Part shown: one piece after another, positions 23,576 through 31,552 of the stretch
Layout of the letters: the number at the start of each line of letters is the position of its first letter
Numbering within the stretch: the first letter of the stretch is position 1
Assembly: GCA_017410145.1 (NCBI GenBank)
Contig: JAFQRJ010000002.1
Span: 1-34,542, forward strand
Source of the DNA: Tyzzerella sp.
Lineage (GTDB): Bacteria > Bacillota > Clostridia > Lachnospirales > Lachnospiraceae
Length of the DNA: 34,542 bases
Direction: 5' to 3'
Notes under the pieces: model-generated
The model's input: the letters and a program-made list of their open reading frames with translations, nothing else
What the model was told of the DNA's origin: nothing
The model's database searches: none
Made by a program: the position numbers and the translations under genes

Positions 23576-24370
23576 ATGAAACTTGGATTTATCGGATGCG
23601 GGAATATGGCAAGTGCCATTATGAGTGGTATCATTTCCAACGGACTGATTCAAGCAGAAGAAATTATTGGGGCAGATGTATTTGCCCCAAGTAAAGAAAA
23701 AGCCAAAGAGAATCTTGGTATTCAGATTGCAGAAAGCAACATCGAAGTGGTACAGAAGGCGGATGCGTTTGTCTTATCAATCAAACCACAATTCTATGCG
23801 CAGGTAATTTCTGAAATCAAAGATTATGTAAAAGAAAATCAGATTATCATTACTTTGGCACCAGGTAAGACATTAAATTGGTTGGAAGAACAATTTGGCA
23901 AACCGGTAAAAGTCGTTCGTACCATGCCGAACACTCCGGCTATGGTGCAAGAAGGCATGACAGCCGCATGTGCAAGTGCATCTGTTACCACAGAAGAACT
24001 GGCATATGTATGTGACATTTTAAAGGCCTTCGGTGAGGTAGAAGTTGTTCCAGAAAAATTAATGGATGCAGTGGTGGCAGTGAGCGGAAGCTCGCCAGCT
24101 TATGTATTTATGATGATTGAAGCTATGGCCGATGCAGCAGTTGCAGAAGGTATGCCAAGAAATCAGGCTTACAAATTTGCAGCCAAAGCTGTGATGGGAA
24201 GTGCTAAGATGGTTCTTGAAACAGGAAAACATCCTGGTGAACTGAAAGACATGGTATGTTCTCCGGGAGGTACTACGATTGAGGCAGTGAAAGTGCTGGA
24301 AGAAACCGGATTCAAAGGTGCGCTTATGCAGGCAATGGAAGTTTGTGCGGAGAAATCGAGAAGTTTATAA
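23576..24370 (+). CDS. proC: Pyrroline-5-carboxylate reductase
   Basis: This 264-residue NAD(P)H-dependent enzyme makes proline from 1-pyrroline-5-carboxylate. The N-terminal Rossmann motif is GFIGCGNMASAIM (residues 4-16). The family signature around the C-terminal dimer domain (DAVVAVSGSSPAY ... KDMVCSPGGTTIEA) is intact. GAGGTGG precedes the ATG. It lies 10 nt after thrS and ends at a hairpin, so it is probably co-transcribed with thrS under the same T-box and thus partly responsive to threonine. Confidence 0.95.
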   Translation: MKLGFIGCGNMASAIMSGIISNGLIQAEEIIGADVFAPSKEKAKENLGIQIAESNIEVVQKADAFVLSIKPQFYAQVISEIKDYVKENQIIITLAPGKTLNWLEEQFGKPVKVVRTMPNTPAMVQEGMTAACASASVTTEELAYVCDILKAFGEVEVVPEKLMDAVVAVSGSSPAYVFMMIEAMADAAVAEGMPRNQAYKFAAKAVMGSAKMVLETGKHPGELKDMVCSPGGTTIEAVKVLEETGFKGALMQAMEVCAEKSRSL

Positions 24371-24373
24371 TGA

Positions 24374-24412
24374 AAAAAGTTAGGGGTATATCGCTAGGAT
24401 ATACCCCTGTTG
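24374..24412. terminator. Bidirectional terminator between proC and the TetR gene
   Basis: AGGGGTATAT (24382-24391) pairs with ATATACCCCT (24399-24408). A T run follows on the plus side and six A precede it, serving the convergent minus-strand gene. Confidence 0.85.
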
Positions 24413-24414
24413 TT

Positions 24415-25017
24415 TTACATCAAAACCCCATCTAAGTAATGTGAGATAGAACGTCTGATATTTTCCTTTAAGTCTACTTCGCCATTTCGTAATGCCCATT
24501 CAAATGCATTTCCAATCACCAGCATACGAATATCTGTGACAACTTCCTCGATAGATAGTTTCAACTGAATGGCATTGGCTGACACAGCCTTTTCTAAATA
24601 TTTTTGCACTGTGACAATTGGATAAGGGCGTTCGGTACGAATGTCTGGATTGAGCGCTTGGTTTTTTGTATGGTAGTATCCGGCAATAAAATCCACACCC
24701 AGTACATAACAGTAAGAGGCGTAGTTGAGATACACTTCCAGGATAGCTGCCTTTGCACTTTCTTTGTCGGTCGGAATATCCAGAAGCTCCGGATTGATAG
24801 CGGGTTGTTCTTCTACGTGATACGAAAGTAGGTCATCCTTGCTTTGGAAATGGTGATAAAAACTTCCGTTAGAAACTCCGGCTTCCTCACATATATTTTT
24901 TATAGATAAATTCTCATAACCGCTTCTTTGTAAAATGTTTTTAGCGGCCTGGAAAATGCGTTCTTTCGTCTCTTTTGATTTCAATTGTTGCTTAGATAAT
25001 TCACTAAATTTTTCCAC
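24415..25017 (-). CDS. TetR/AcrR-family transcriptional regulator
   Basis: From the GTG at 25017 the protein has 200 residues, with an N-terminal TetR helix-turn-helix (ERIFQAAKNILQRSGYENLS, then IKNICEEAGVSNGSFYHHF) and an unassigned ligand-binding C-terminal half. An ATG at 25041 is in frame, but it lies within about 10 nt of the -10 element and has no ribosome binding site. The GTG is preceded by AAAGGAGA at good spacing and is the likelier start. The target is not obvious; no transporter neighbours it. Confidence 0.88.
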   Translation of the reverse strand: MEKFSELSKQQLKSKETKERIFQAAKNILQRSGYENLSIKNICEEAGVSNGSFYHHFQSKDDLLSYHVEEQPAINPELLDIPTDKESAKAAILEVYLNYASYCYVLGVDFIAGYYHTKNQALNPDIRTERPYPIVTVQKYLEKAVSANAIQLKLSIEEVVTDIRMLVIGNAFEWALRNGEVDLKENIRRSISHYLDGVLM

Positions 25018-25050
25018 AGGAATATCTCCTTTGCTTGACATACTAAAAAT

Positions 25051-25079
25051 ATTATATCACACCAATATGGAAAAAACAA
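25051..25079 (-). promoter_or_regulatory. TetR gene promoter
   Basis: Minus strand TTGTTT and TATAAT with 17-bp spacing. Transcription would start near 25044, almost at the upstream ATG, which supports the GTG start at 25017. Confidence 0.75.
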
Positions 25080-25115
25080 GAAAACAGAGTATGCTCTAAA
25101 ACTTTGTTTTATACA

Positions 25116-25144
25116 TTGTAAAGTTCTTAGAAATATGGTATTCT
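25116..25144 (+). promoter_or_regulatory. tex: tex promoter
   Basis: TTGTAA (25116-25121) and TATTCT (25139-25144) with 17-bp spacing, about 40 nt upstream of the tex start. Confidence 0.65.
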
Positions 25145-25183
25145 TAAGAAAGTATTTTTGACAATATGGAGAGGTTATATTAC

Positions 25184-27334
25184 ATGGACATTATTCAAAA
25201 ACTGACACAAGAATTAGAAGTACAGAGATGGCAAATAGAAGCCGCTGTACAATTGATTGATGAAGGGAACACGATTCCTTTTATTTCAAGATATCGTAAA
25301 GAAGTTACGGGTTCGCTGAATGACGAGCAACTTCGTAAGTTGCATGAGAGACTGCAGTATTTACGTAACTTAGAAGAAAAGAAAGAACAAGTGCTCGCGA
25401 CGATCGAGGAGCAGGGTAATCTGACAGAGGAATTGAAGGCTCAGATTCTTGCTGCAGAAACCTTAGTAGTAGTAGAGGATTTGTATCGACCATATAGACC
25501 AAAGAGAAGAACGAGAGCGACTATTGCAAAGGAAAAAGGACTGGAACCTTTGGCAGCACTCATCATGCTTCAAAAATTGGACATGCCTTTAGAGGAAGCA
25601 GCAGCAGAATATATTTCAGAAGAAAAAGAAGTTGCCACAGCAGAGGAAGCTATTGAGGGAGCAAAGGATATCATAGCAGAACAGATTTCAGACGAAGCAG
25701 ACTATCGTATCTATATTCGTGATTTAACAACTAAGCAGGGAAAAATTATTTCTGTGGCAAAGGACCCGGAAGAGCAGTCTGTTTATGAAATGTACTACGA
25801 ATTTGAAGAACCGATTACCAAACTTGCAGGACATCGTGTTCTTGCCCTTAATCGCGGTGAAAAAGAGAAATTTTTGACAGTGAAAGTGGAAGCACCAGAG
25901 GATAAGGTTTTAGGATATTTGGAGAAACAGGTCATTGTTTCAGATAATCCATACACAACGCCGGTGCTAAAAGATGTGATTGCAGATAGCTATAAACGAC
26001 TTATTGCTCCTGCGATAGAACGTGAGATTCGAAATGATTTAACAGAAAAAGCAGAAGATGGTGCAATTGTTGTATTTGGTAAGAACTTAGAACAACTCCT
26101 GATGCAACCACCAATTGTCGGACAGACCGTGCTTGGCTGGGACCCGGCATTCCGTACGGGATGTAAACTGGCGGTAGTGGATGCCACAGGAAAGGTGTTG
26201 GATACAACGGTTATTTACCCAACAGCACCGACTACACCACAGAAGATTGCAGCAGCAAAAGATACACTGAAGAAGTTAATTCGTAAGTACAATATCACAT
26301 TATTTTCAGTAGGAAATGGTACAGCATCCCGTGAGTCAGAACAGATTATTGTGGAACTGTTCAAGGAGATTCCGGAAAATGTACAATACATTATAACAAA
26401 TGAAGCAGGTGCATCTGTTTATTCGGCAAGTAAGCTTGCAACAGAAGAATTTCCAAACTTTGATGTAGGACAAAGAAGTGCGGCTTCTATTGCCAGAAGA
26501 TTGCAGGACCCGCTGGCTGAATTAGTTAAGATTGACCCGAAATCAATTGGTGTTGGTCAGTATCAGCATGACATGAATCAAAAGAAACTCAGTGAAGCAC
26601 TTTCAGGAGTTGTGGAAGACTGCGTAAATAAGGTTGGTGTAGATTTGAATACTGCGTCTGCTCCATTACTTGCATATATTTCCGGTATTTCAGGAACGCT
26701 GGCAAAAAATATTGTTGCCTACCGTGAAGAAAACGGAAGTTTCACAGACCGTAAGCAGTTACTGAAAGTGGCAAAGCTTGGACCAAAAGCATACGAACAA
26801 TGCGCAGGTTTCATGCGAATCCAAGGCGGAGATAATCCATTAGATGGAACCAGCGTGCATCCGGAAAGCTATGAAGCTGCAGAAAAACTATTGGCTAAAC
26901 TTGGATATATTACAGAAGATATTGTTGGTGGAAAACTAAATGGACTTTCAAAATCAGTGAAGGATTACGCAAAACTGGCAGAAGAATTAGAAGTTGGTGA
27001 AATTACTCTACGAGATATCGTGAAGGAATTGGAAAAACCGGCACGTGACCCGCGTGATGAAATGCCAAAACCAATTCTCAGAACAGACGTATTGGAAATG
27101 AAGGATTTGACAGAAGGTATGATATTGAAAGGAACAGTTCGTAACGTGATTGATTTCGGTGTGTTTGTAGACATCGGTGTACATCAAGATGGATTGGTTC
27201 ACATTTCTCAAATCACAGATAAGAAATTTATCAAACATCCACTGGAAGTAGTGAGTGTCGGGGACATTGTAGAAGTAAAAGTTATGAGTGTAGATTTGCA
27301 AAAGAAGCGAATCCAATTGACAATGAAACTTTAG
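25184..27334 (+). CDS. tex: Tex-family RNA-binding transcription accessory protein
   Basis: This 716-residue protein has the Tex/Spt6-like layout: an N-terminal helical Tex domain (SRYRKEVTGSL near 30), a YqgF/RNase H-like domain in the middle (GWDPAFRTGCKLAVVDATGK), a helix-hairpin-helix region (LNTASAPLLAYISGISGTLA), and a C-terminal S1 RNA-binding domain from about 645 (GMILKGTVRNVIDFGVFVDIGVHQDGLVHIS). The ATG at 25184 follows GGAGAGG at 9-nt spacing; an in-frame ATG at 25166 precedes that site and is less likely. It probably aids transcription or RNA turnover. Confidence 0.94.
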   Translation: MDIIQKLTQELEVQRWQIEAAVQLIDEGNTIPFISRYRKEVTGSLNDEQLRKLHERLQYLRNLEEKKEQVLATIEEQGNLTEELKAQILAAETLVVVEDLYRPYRPKRRTRATIAKEKGLEPLAALIMLQKLDMPLEEAAAEYISEEKEVATAEEAIEGAKDIIAEQISDEADYRIYIRDLTTKQGKIISVAKDPEEQSVYEMYYEFEEPITKLAGHRVLALNRGEKEKFLTVKVEAPEDKVLGYLEKQVIVSDNPYTTPVLKDVIADSYKRLIAPAIEREIRNDLTEKAEDGAIVVFGKNLEQLLMQPPIVGQTVLGWDPAFRTGCKLAVVDATGKVLDTTVIYPTAPTTPQKIAAAKDTLKKLIRKYNITLFSVGNGTASRESEQIIVELFKEIPENVQYIITNEAGASVYSASKLATEEFPNFDVGQRSAASIARRLQDPLAELVKIDPKSIGVGQYQHDMNQKKLSEALSGVVEDCVNKVGVDLNTASAPLLAYISGISGTLAKNIVAYREENGSFTDRKQLLKVAKLGPKAYEQCAGFMRIQGGDNPLDGTSVHPESYEAAEKLLAKLGYITEDIVGGKLNGLSKSVKDYAKLAEELEVGEITLRDIVKELEKPARDPRDEMPKPILRTDVLEMKDLTEGMILKGTVRNVIDFGVFVDIGVHQDGLVHISQITDKKFIKHPLEVVSVGDIVEVKVMSVDLQKKRIQLTMKL

Positions 27335-27346
27335 ACGAGATATAAT
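27317..27346 (+). promoter_or_regulatory. ribU: Promoter of the FMN riboswitch-ribU unit
   Basis: TTGACA (27317-27322) and TATAAT (27341-27346) with 18-bp spacing. The -35 lies inside the last codons of tex. Confidence 0.85.
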
Positions 27347-27364
27347 AAGAAAAAATCAATAAGG

Positions 27365-27476
27365 ATTCTTCGGGGCGAGGTGTGATTCCTCACCGGCGGT
27401 AAAGTCCGCGACCCACGAAAGTGGCTGAACCGGTGTGATTCCGGTACCGACAGTTAAAGTCTGGATGAGAGAAGAA
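27365..27476 (+). promoter_or_regulatory. FMN riboswitch (RFN element)
   Basis: All conserved RFN blocks are present in order: GGGGCGAGGTGTGATTCC, TCACCGGCGGTAAAGTCCGCGACCC (27389-27413), CTGAACCGGTGTGATTCCGG, and ACCGACAGTTAAAGTCTGGATGAGAG. The closing stem pairs TTCTTC with GAAGAA. It precedes a terminator and the riboflavin transporter gene. FMN binding would shut transport off. Confidence 0.97.
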
Positions 27477-27496
27477 AAGCAAGAAATGCTATGTTT

Positions 27497-27526
27497 ATGC
27501 CCTGAGTTTATGCTCGGGGCATTTTT
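27497..27526 (+). terminator. Riboswitch terminator
   Basis: ATGCCCTGAG (27497-27506) and CTCGGGGCAT (27513-27522) form a stem with one G-U pair, followed by five T. Confidence 0.88.
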
Positions 27527-27560
27527 GAAGACTCCTTTAATAGACAGAAAGGAAAAAAAT

Positions 27561-28148
27561 ATGAAAACACAACAAAAAACAAAATTTGGTGTCAGAGAAA
27601 TTGCAACCATAGGAATGCTGGCGGCTGTCTCCATTGTGCTGACGTTAATTGGGCGTATTTCAATTGTTCCTCCAGTGTATGATCTGGATTTTAGTGAGGT
27701 TCCTGTGTTGATCGGTACGTTTGCAATGGGGCCTCTGGCGGGGGTGGCTATAGAAGCAATCAAAGCCTTTGTGGATTTTTTGATGGGTTCGCATACAGGG
27801 GGCGTTGGTGAATTTGCACAGTTTGTTATGGGATGTTCCTTATGTGTTCCGGCAGGACTTATTTACAAACGCAAAAAGACCAAATCCACTGCGATTGTAG
27901 CATTGGGCGTTTCTGTTATTATATTAATTATTGTTGCTTGCATTATGAACAGATATGTGATGTTGCCATTGTTTTGGGGAAGTGATATGCAGGCAAATGT
28001 GATTGCAATGGGGCTTAGGGGTATTGATAGTGTAACGAAATTTATTTTGCTGGTGTGTGCCCCATTCAATTTGCTCAAAGGTGGTTTAAATGCACTGATT
28101 GTTGCATCAATTTACAAAAAAATCAGCCCAATAATAAAAAGACATTAG
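27561..28148 (+). CDS. ribU: Riboflavin ECF transporter S component
   Basis: This 195-residue membrane protein is the substrate-binding subunit of an energy-coupling-factor transporter. It has about six hydrophobic helices and the RibU/BioY-like segments LDFSEVPVLIGTFAMGPLAGV and FNLLKGGLNAL. The frame is open upstream into the riboswitch, but the ATG at 27561 follows AAAGGA and the terminator, so it is the only sensible start. The ATPases and T component are not nearby. The FMN riboswitch confirms riboflavin as the likely cargo. Confidence 0.93.
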   Translation: MKTQQKTKFGVREIATIGMLAAVSIVLTLIGRISIVPPVYDLDFSEVPVLIGTFAMGPLAGVAIEAIKAFVDFLMGSHTGGVGEFAQFVMGCSLCVPAGLIYKRKKTKSTAIVALGVSVIILIIVACIMNRYVMLPLFWGSDMQANVIAMGLRGIDSVTKFILLVCAPFNLLKGGLNALIVASIYKKISPIIKRH

Positions 28149-28177
28149 TTGTAACAATGAAAATGCTGTGCTATACT
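28149..28177 (+). promoter_or_regulatory. Promoter of the YcxB-like/tsaE operon
   Basis: TTGTAA (28149-28154) and TATACT (28172-28177) with 17-bp spacing and an extended TGC ahead of the -10, directly after the ribU stop. Confidence 0.7.
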
Positions 28178-28198
28178 CAAGGGTGTGTACAGCATTTT
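28160..28198 (+). other. Inverted repeat around the promoter -10
   Basis: AAAATGCTGT (28160-28169) and ACAGCATTTT (28189-28198) are perfect complements 19 nt apart, with the -10 in the loop. It may end the ribU transcript or be an operator; there is no further T run. Confidence 0.5.
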
Positions 28199-28238
28199 GT
28201 ATGCAATGGGAAAAGATGTATTAATCGGAGGGATATAG

Positions 28239-28745
28239 ATGCCGGTAAAATTTAATGTGAAAATGACAGCAGAATACATGTATGACTTTATGCTATACCA
28301 CAATTACACGCACATGAGCGGATTGATGACAGCAATCGCAGGTGTTCTTTCTTTTGCAGTTTTTATTCAGAAACTAATGGATGGGGAAATGCAAGCGTGT
28401 GCAGTATGGTTTATGTGCGCGGTTTTGTTTTTGGTTATTTCTCCATCGTCTATGAAGGCGAAGGCAAAAAGTCAGGTAAACAATACAGAAATGTTTCAAA
28501 AACCATTAGAATATGAATTTACGGAAGAAGGAATTCTTGTAAGTCAAGAGGATGCAAAGGCAGAAACAAAATGGGATGAAGTGACAAAAGCAGTCAGCAC
28601 ACAAAAAAGTGTGATTTTGTATCTAGGGAGAGTGCGTGCCTTGATTTTGCCGAAAGCAAGTATGGGTGATCAATATGAAGAAGCATTGAAAATGATTCAT
28701 ACCCATATTCCGCCGAATAAAGTAAAAATACGCCACATTCATTAA
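28239..28745 (+). CDS. YcxB-like membrane protein of unknown function
   Basis: This 168-residue protein has two transmembrane helices at about residues 25-45 and 53-70. A soluble C-terminal half (FTEEGILVSQEDAKAETKWDEVTKAVSTQKSVILYLG) is typical of the YcxB-like C-terminal domain. GGAGGGATATAG precedes the ATG. It is first gene of the run that continues with tsaE, 12 nt downstream; the association is operonic only. No function is known. Confidence 0.75.
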   Translation: MPVKFNVKMTAEYMYDFMLYHNYTHMSGLMTAIAGVLSFAVFIQKLMDGEMQACAVWFMCAVLFLVISPSSMKAKAKSQVNNTEMFQKPLEYEFTEEGILVSQEDAKAETKWDEVTKAVSTQKSVILYLGRVRALILPKASMGDQYEEALKMIHTHIPPNKVKIRHIH

Positions 28746-28757
28746 CAGAGGTTTGAC

Positions 28758-29189
28758 ATGATTATAGAAACAAGAAGTGCAGAACAAACTTATCAATTAG
28801 GTCGGGAACTTGGCAGCAAGGCCAACAAAGGACAGGTGTTCACCTTGGTTGGGGACCTGGGTGTTGGCAAAACTGTTTTCACACAAGGACTGGCAAAAGG
28901 ATTGGAAATCCAGGAGCCTATCAACAGCCCCACATTTACCATTGTGCAAGTGTATGATGAGGGGCGTTTGCCATTTTATCACTTCGATGTGTATCGCATT
29001 GGAGATATCAGCGAGATGGATGAAATAGGATACGAAGATTATGTATATGGGGAGGGTGTGTCCCTCATTGAGTGGGCAAATTTAATTGAGGAAATTCTTC
29101 CTGCACGCAGAACTTCTATCATAATAGAAAAAGATTTGGAACAGGGATTTGATTATCGAAGGATTACAATTGAAGAGAGGAAGGCATAA
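28758..29189 (+). CDS. tsaE: tRNA threonylcarbamoyladenosine biosynthesis ATPase TsaE
   Basis: This 143-residue P-loop ATPase is required for the t6A37 modification of ANN-decoding tRNAs. The Walker A motif is GDLGVGKT near residue 32. NSPTFTIVQVY and FYHFDVYRI are the family motifs, and SLIEWAN follows. It works with TsaB and TsaD, both encoded just downstream. It is 2 nt from tsaB. TsaC, the first enzyme of the pathway, is not in the window. Confidence 0.95.
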   Translation: MIIETRSAEQTYQLGRELGSKANKGQVFTLVGDLGVGKTVFTQGLAKGLEIQEPINSPTFTIVQVYDEGRLPFYHFDVYRIGDISEMDEIGYEDYVYGEGVSLIEWANLIEEILPARRTSIIIEKDLEQGFDYRRITIEERKA

Positions 29190-29191
29190 GT

Positions 29192-29899
29192 ATGCGTATA
29201 CTTGCTTTGGATAGTTCCGGTTTAGTTGCGACAGTAGCCATTGTAGAAGATGAGCAAACAGTAGCAGAATATACAGTGAACTATAAGAAAACACATTCAC
29301 AAACTTTGCTTCCAATGTTGGATGAGATTGTGAAAATGACAGAATTTGATTTAAATACAATTGATGCTATTGCAGTAGCCGGAGGTCCGGGTTCGTTTAC
29401 GGGACTTCGCATCGGTTCGGCAACAGCAAAGGGATTGGGATTAGCACTTAACAAACCGCTTATCCATGTACCTACTGTAGACGGTATGGCGTACAATCTG
29501 TTTGGCTGTAAGGGTCTGATTTGTCCAATGATGGACGCAAGGAGAAATCAAGTGTATACCGGTATCTATCGTTTTGAAAATCAATTTGAAGTGGTAGAAG
29601 AGCAGATGGCTATTTCCGTAGAAGAATTAATCGAGAAACTGAATCAGTATGGAGAACAAGTAACCTTCCTGGGAGATGGTGTGCCCGTATACGGAAAACT
29701 TTTGGAAGAAGGTTTGAGAATACGGTACGCTTTAGCACCGGCACATGTGAATCGTCAGAGTGCCGCAGCGGTTGGAGCACTGGGCATGCAGTATTTTACA
29801 GAAGGAAAGATTGAAACGGCAAAGGAACATCAGCCGGATTATCTCAGACTTTCACAAGCGGAACGGGAGCGTGCAGAGAGAAATGCCAATAATTCGTAA
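29192..29899 (+). CDS. tsaB: tRNA threonylcarbamoyladenosine biosynthesis protein TsaB
   Basis: This 235-residue protein is the non-catalytic ASKHA-fold partner of TsaD. It begins RILALDSSGLVATVAIV and carries the typical GGPGSFTGLRIG motif near residue 65. It is needed with TsaE to transfer the threonylcarbamoyl group to A37. The last 17 nt overlap the start of rimI, indicating translational coupling. Length is normal. Confidence 0.95.
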   Translation: MRILALDSSGLVATVAIVEDEQTVAEYTVNYKKTHSQTLLPMLDEIVKMTEFDLNTIDAIAVAGGPGSFTGLRIGSATAKGLGLALNKPLIHVPTVDGMAYNLFGCKGLICPMMDARRNQVYTGIYRFENQFEVVEEQMAISVEELIEKLNQYGEQVTFLGDGVPVYGKLLEEGLRIRYALAPAHVNRQSAAAVGALGMQYFTEGKIETAKEHQPDYLRLSQAERERAERNANNS

Positions 29900-30323
29900 G
29901 ATGACAGAAAAAGATATTGCACAAGTTGCTGAATTAGAGAAAAAGATTTTTTCTGACCCGTGGACAAGCCAAGGAATCTATGATACATTCTGCCAAAAAC
30001 AAGCCTTTATTGCGGTGGCTGAACAGGATGAAAAAGTAGTTGGATACAGTATCATATATTATGTGCTGGATGAAGGCGAGATTGCCCGTATTGCTGTGGA
30101 TGAGACAGTGCGTCGTCAGGGCGTAGGGCGTGGCATTTTGGATTATGTTTGCGAATGGTGTAAGAAAGAAAATGTAAAACGTCTGCTATTAGATGTGCGC
30201 GAGAGTAATGCGAGTGCAAGGGCATTTTATGAGCAGTATGGATTTATTGTAGATGGAATTCGTAAAAATTTTTACAAGGGACCAAATGAGAATGCAGTCT
30301 TGATGAGTAAGGCATTGGCATAA
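29883..30323 (+). CDS. rimI: Ribosomal protein N-acetyltransferase RimI-like (GNAT)
   Basis: This 146-residue GNAT acetyltransferase, usually ascribed to N-terminal acetylation of ribosomal protein bS18, has the acetyl-CoA motif RRQGVGRGIL and the motif B segment DVRESNASARAFYEQYGF. The frame is open upstream through tsaB, but the ATG at 29883 with GAGAG just before it gives the conserved start MPIIRKMTEKDI. The tsaE-tsaB-rimI-tsaD gene order is common in Firmicutes. Confidence 0.92.
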   Translation: MPIIRKMTEKDIAQVAELEKKIFSDPWTSQGIYDTFCQKQAFIAVAEQDEKVVGYSIIYYVLDEGEIARIAVDETVRRQGVGRGILDYVCEWCKKENVKRLLLDVRESNASARAFYEQYGFIVDGIRKNFYKGPNENAVLMSKALA

Positions 30324-30363
30324 GATGCAATGTTTTCCACTAGGATAGGTTTTTTGAAAACGA

Positions 30364-30369
30364 TATAAT
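30364..30369 (+). promoter_or_regulatory. Possible -10 of an internal promoter
   Basis: TATAAT in the 77-bp gap after rimI. The position where a -35 should be reads TAGGAT, so the promoter is weak or not real. Confidence 0.35.
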
Positions 30370-30400
30370 AAGACGTAGCAAATTCAAAGGAGGAAATTGT

Positions 30401-30589
30401 ATGCGTCAAATGAAGATAGTATGTAATAAATGCGGACGGGAAATTACAAATGAAGATATCCTCACGGTAGAAAAGAGATGGGGGTATTTTTCAAATAATA
30501 AAGATAATGAAGTGCATAGTTTCGATTTGTGTGAGAAATGCTATGATGAATTCATATCGACCTTTCAAGTCCCGGTTGAAATAAAATAA
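30401..30589 (+). CDS. Small protein with two Cys pairs, probable zinc ribbon
   Basis: This 62-residue protein has CNKC at about 8-11 and CEKC at about 46-49, a spacing that suggests a single zinc-ribbon-like site. There is no signal peptide or membrane segment. AAAGGAGG precedes the ATG at 30401. It sits between rimI and the ribonuclease Z gene, 13 nt before the latter. Its role is unknown; a link to tRNA or ribosome biology is suggested only by neighbours. Confidence 0.7.
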   Translation: MRQMKIVCNKCGREITNEDILTVEKRWGYFSNNKDNEVHSFDLCEKCYDEFISTFQVPVEIK

Positions 30590-30602
30590 GTGAGGAAAAT
30601 TC

Positions 30603-31514
30603 ATGTTAGATGTTTGTTTGTTAGGGTGCGGTGGAATGATGCCGCTTCCATATCGTTGGTTAACTGCATTGATGACTCGTTTTAATGGGAGCAGCCTTTT
30701 AATTGACTGCGGAGAAGGAACCCAGATTGCAATTAAAGAAAAAGGCTGGAGTTTTAAGCCGATAGATGTGATTTGCTTTACCCATTATCACGGAGATCAC
30801 ATCAGTGGACTTCCGGGTCTTCTTCTTACGATGGGAAATGCAGATCGAACGGAGCCGCTGACTTTAATCGGCCCAAAAGGTTTAGAACGGGTGGTAAATG
30901 CACTGCGTGTCATTGCACCGGAGCTTCCGTTTGAGCTGAAGTTTATAGAGATCACGCAGCCGGAAGAAATAATTGAATTAAATGGTTATCGTCTGAAGGC
31001 CTTCCGAGTGAATCACAATGTGCTGTGTTACGGGTATACATTGGAGATTGACCGTGCGGGCAAATTTGATTTAGAAAGAGCACTGGCTTTGGATATTCCA
31101 AAGCAATATTGGAAATATTTACAAAAAGGCGAGACGGTTGAACTAGAAGGGAAGACCTATACGCCAGATATGGTTCTTGGTGCACCACGAAAAGGTATTA
31201 AATTGACCTATTGCACAGACACTAGGCCGACCAACTCCATTCGTGAAAATGCGAAAGGTTCTGACCTTTTTATTTGCGAGGGAATGTATGGCGAAACAGA
31301 CAAGGATGCCAAGGCAAGCGAATACAAGCACATGACATTCTATGAGGCGGCGGATTTAGCGAAGACTGCAGAGGCAAAAGAATTGTGGCTGACACATTAC
31401 AGTCCGTCACTTACTTGGCCGGAAGAATATATGGAAGCAGTGCGCGAGATTTTCCCAAACGCTAGAGCCGGAAAAGATGGGATGACGGCAGAACTTACAT
31501 TTTTGGAAGAGTAG
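30603..31514 (+). CDS. rnz: Ribonuclease Z
   Basis: This 303-residue metallo-beta-lactamase-fold endonuclease trims tRNA 3' ends. The zinc motif [14 protein letters not shown] (HXHXDH) lies near residue 60, and further His ligands appear in [10 protein letters not shown] and LTHYSPS. The CTDTRPT segment carries the metal-bridging Asp. The length fits the short bacterial form. Both tRNA-Ser genes at the end of the window lack an encoded CCA, so such an enzyme would be needed to mature them. Confidence 0.9.
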   Translation: MLDVCLLGCGGMMPLPYRWLTALMTRFNGSSLLIDCGEGTQIAIKEKGWSFKPIDVICFTHYHGDHISGLPGLLLTMGNADRTEPLTLIGPKGLERVVNALRVIAPELPFELKFIEITQPEEIIELNGYRLKAFRVNHNVLCYGYTLEIDRAGKFDLERALALDIPKQYWKYLQKGETVELEGKTYTPDMVLGAPRKGIKLTYCTDTRPTNSIRENAKGSDLFICEGMYGETDKDAKASEYKHMTFYEAADLAKTAEAKELWLTHYSPSLTWPEEYMEAVREIFPNARAGKDGMTAELTFLEE

Positions 31515-31552
31515 AAGCCAGAAATGGCTTCCGGACAAAGAGGACAGGAAAC

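Noticed and set aside
27435-27560. Upstream extension of ribU to an ATG at 27435
   Set aside because: It would be translated through the FMN aptamer and its terminator; the ATG at 27561 has its own ribosome binding site and matches family starts.
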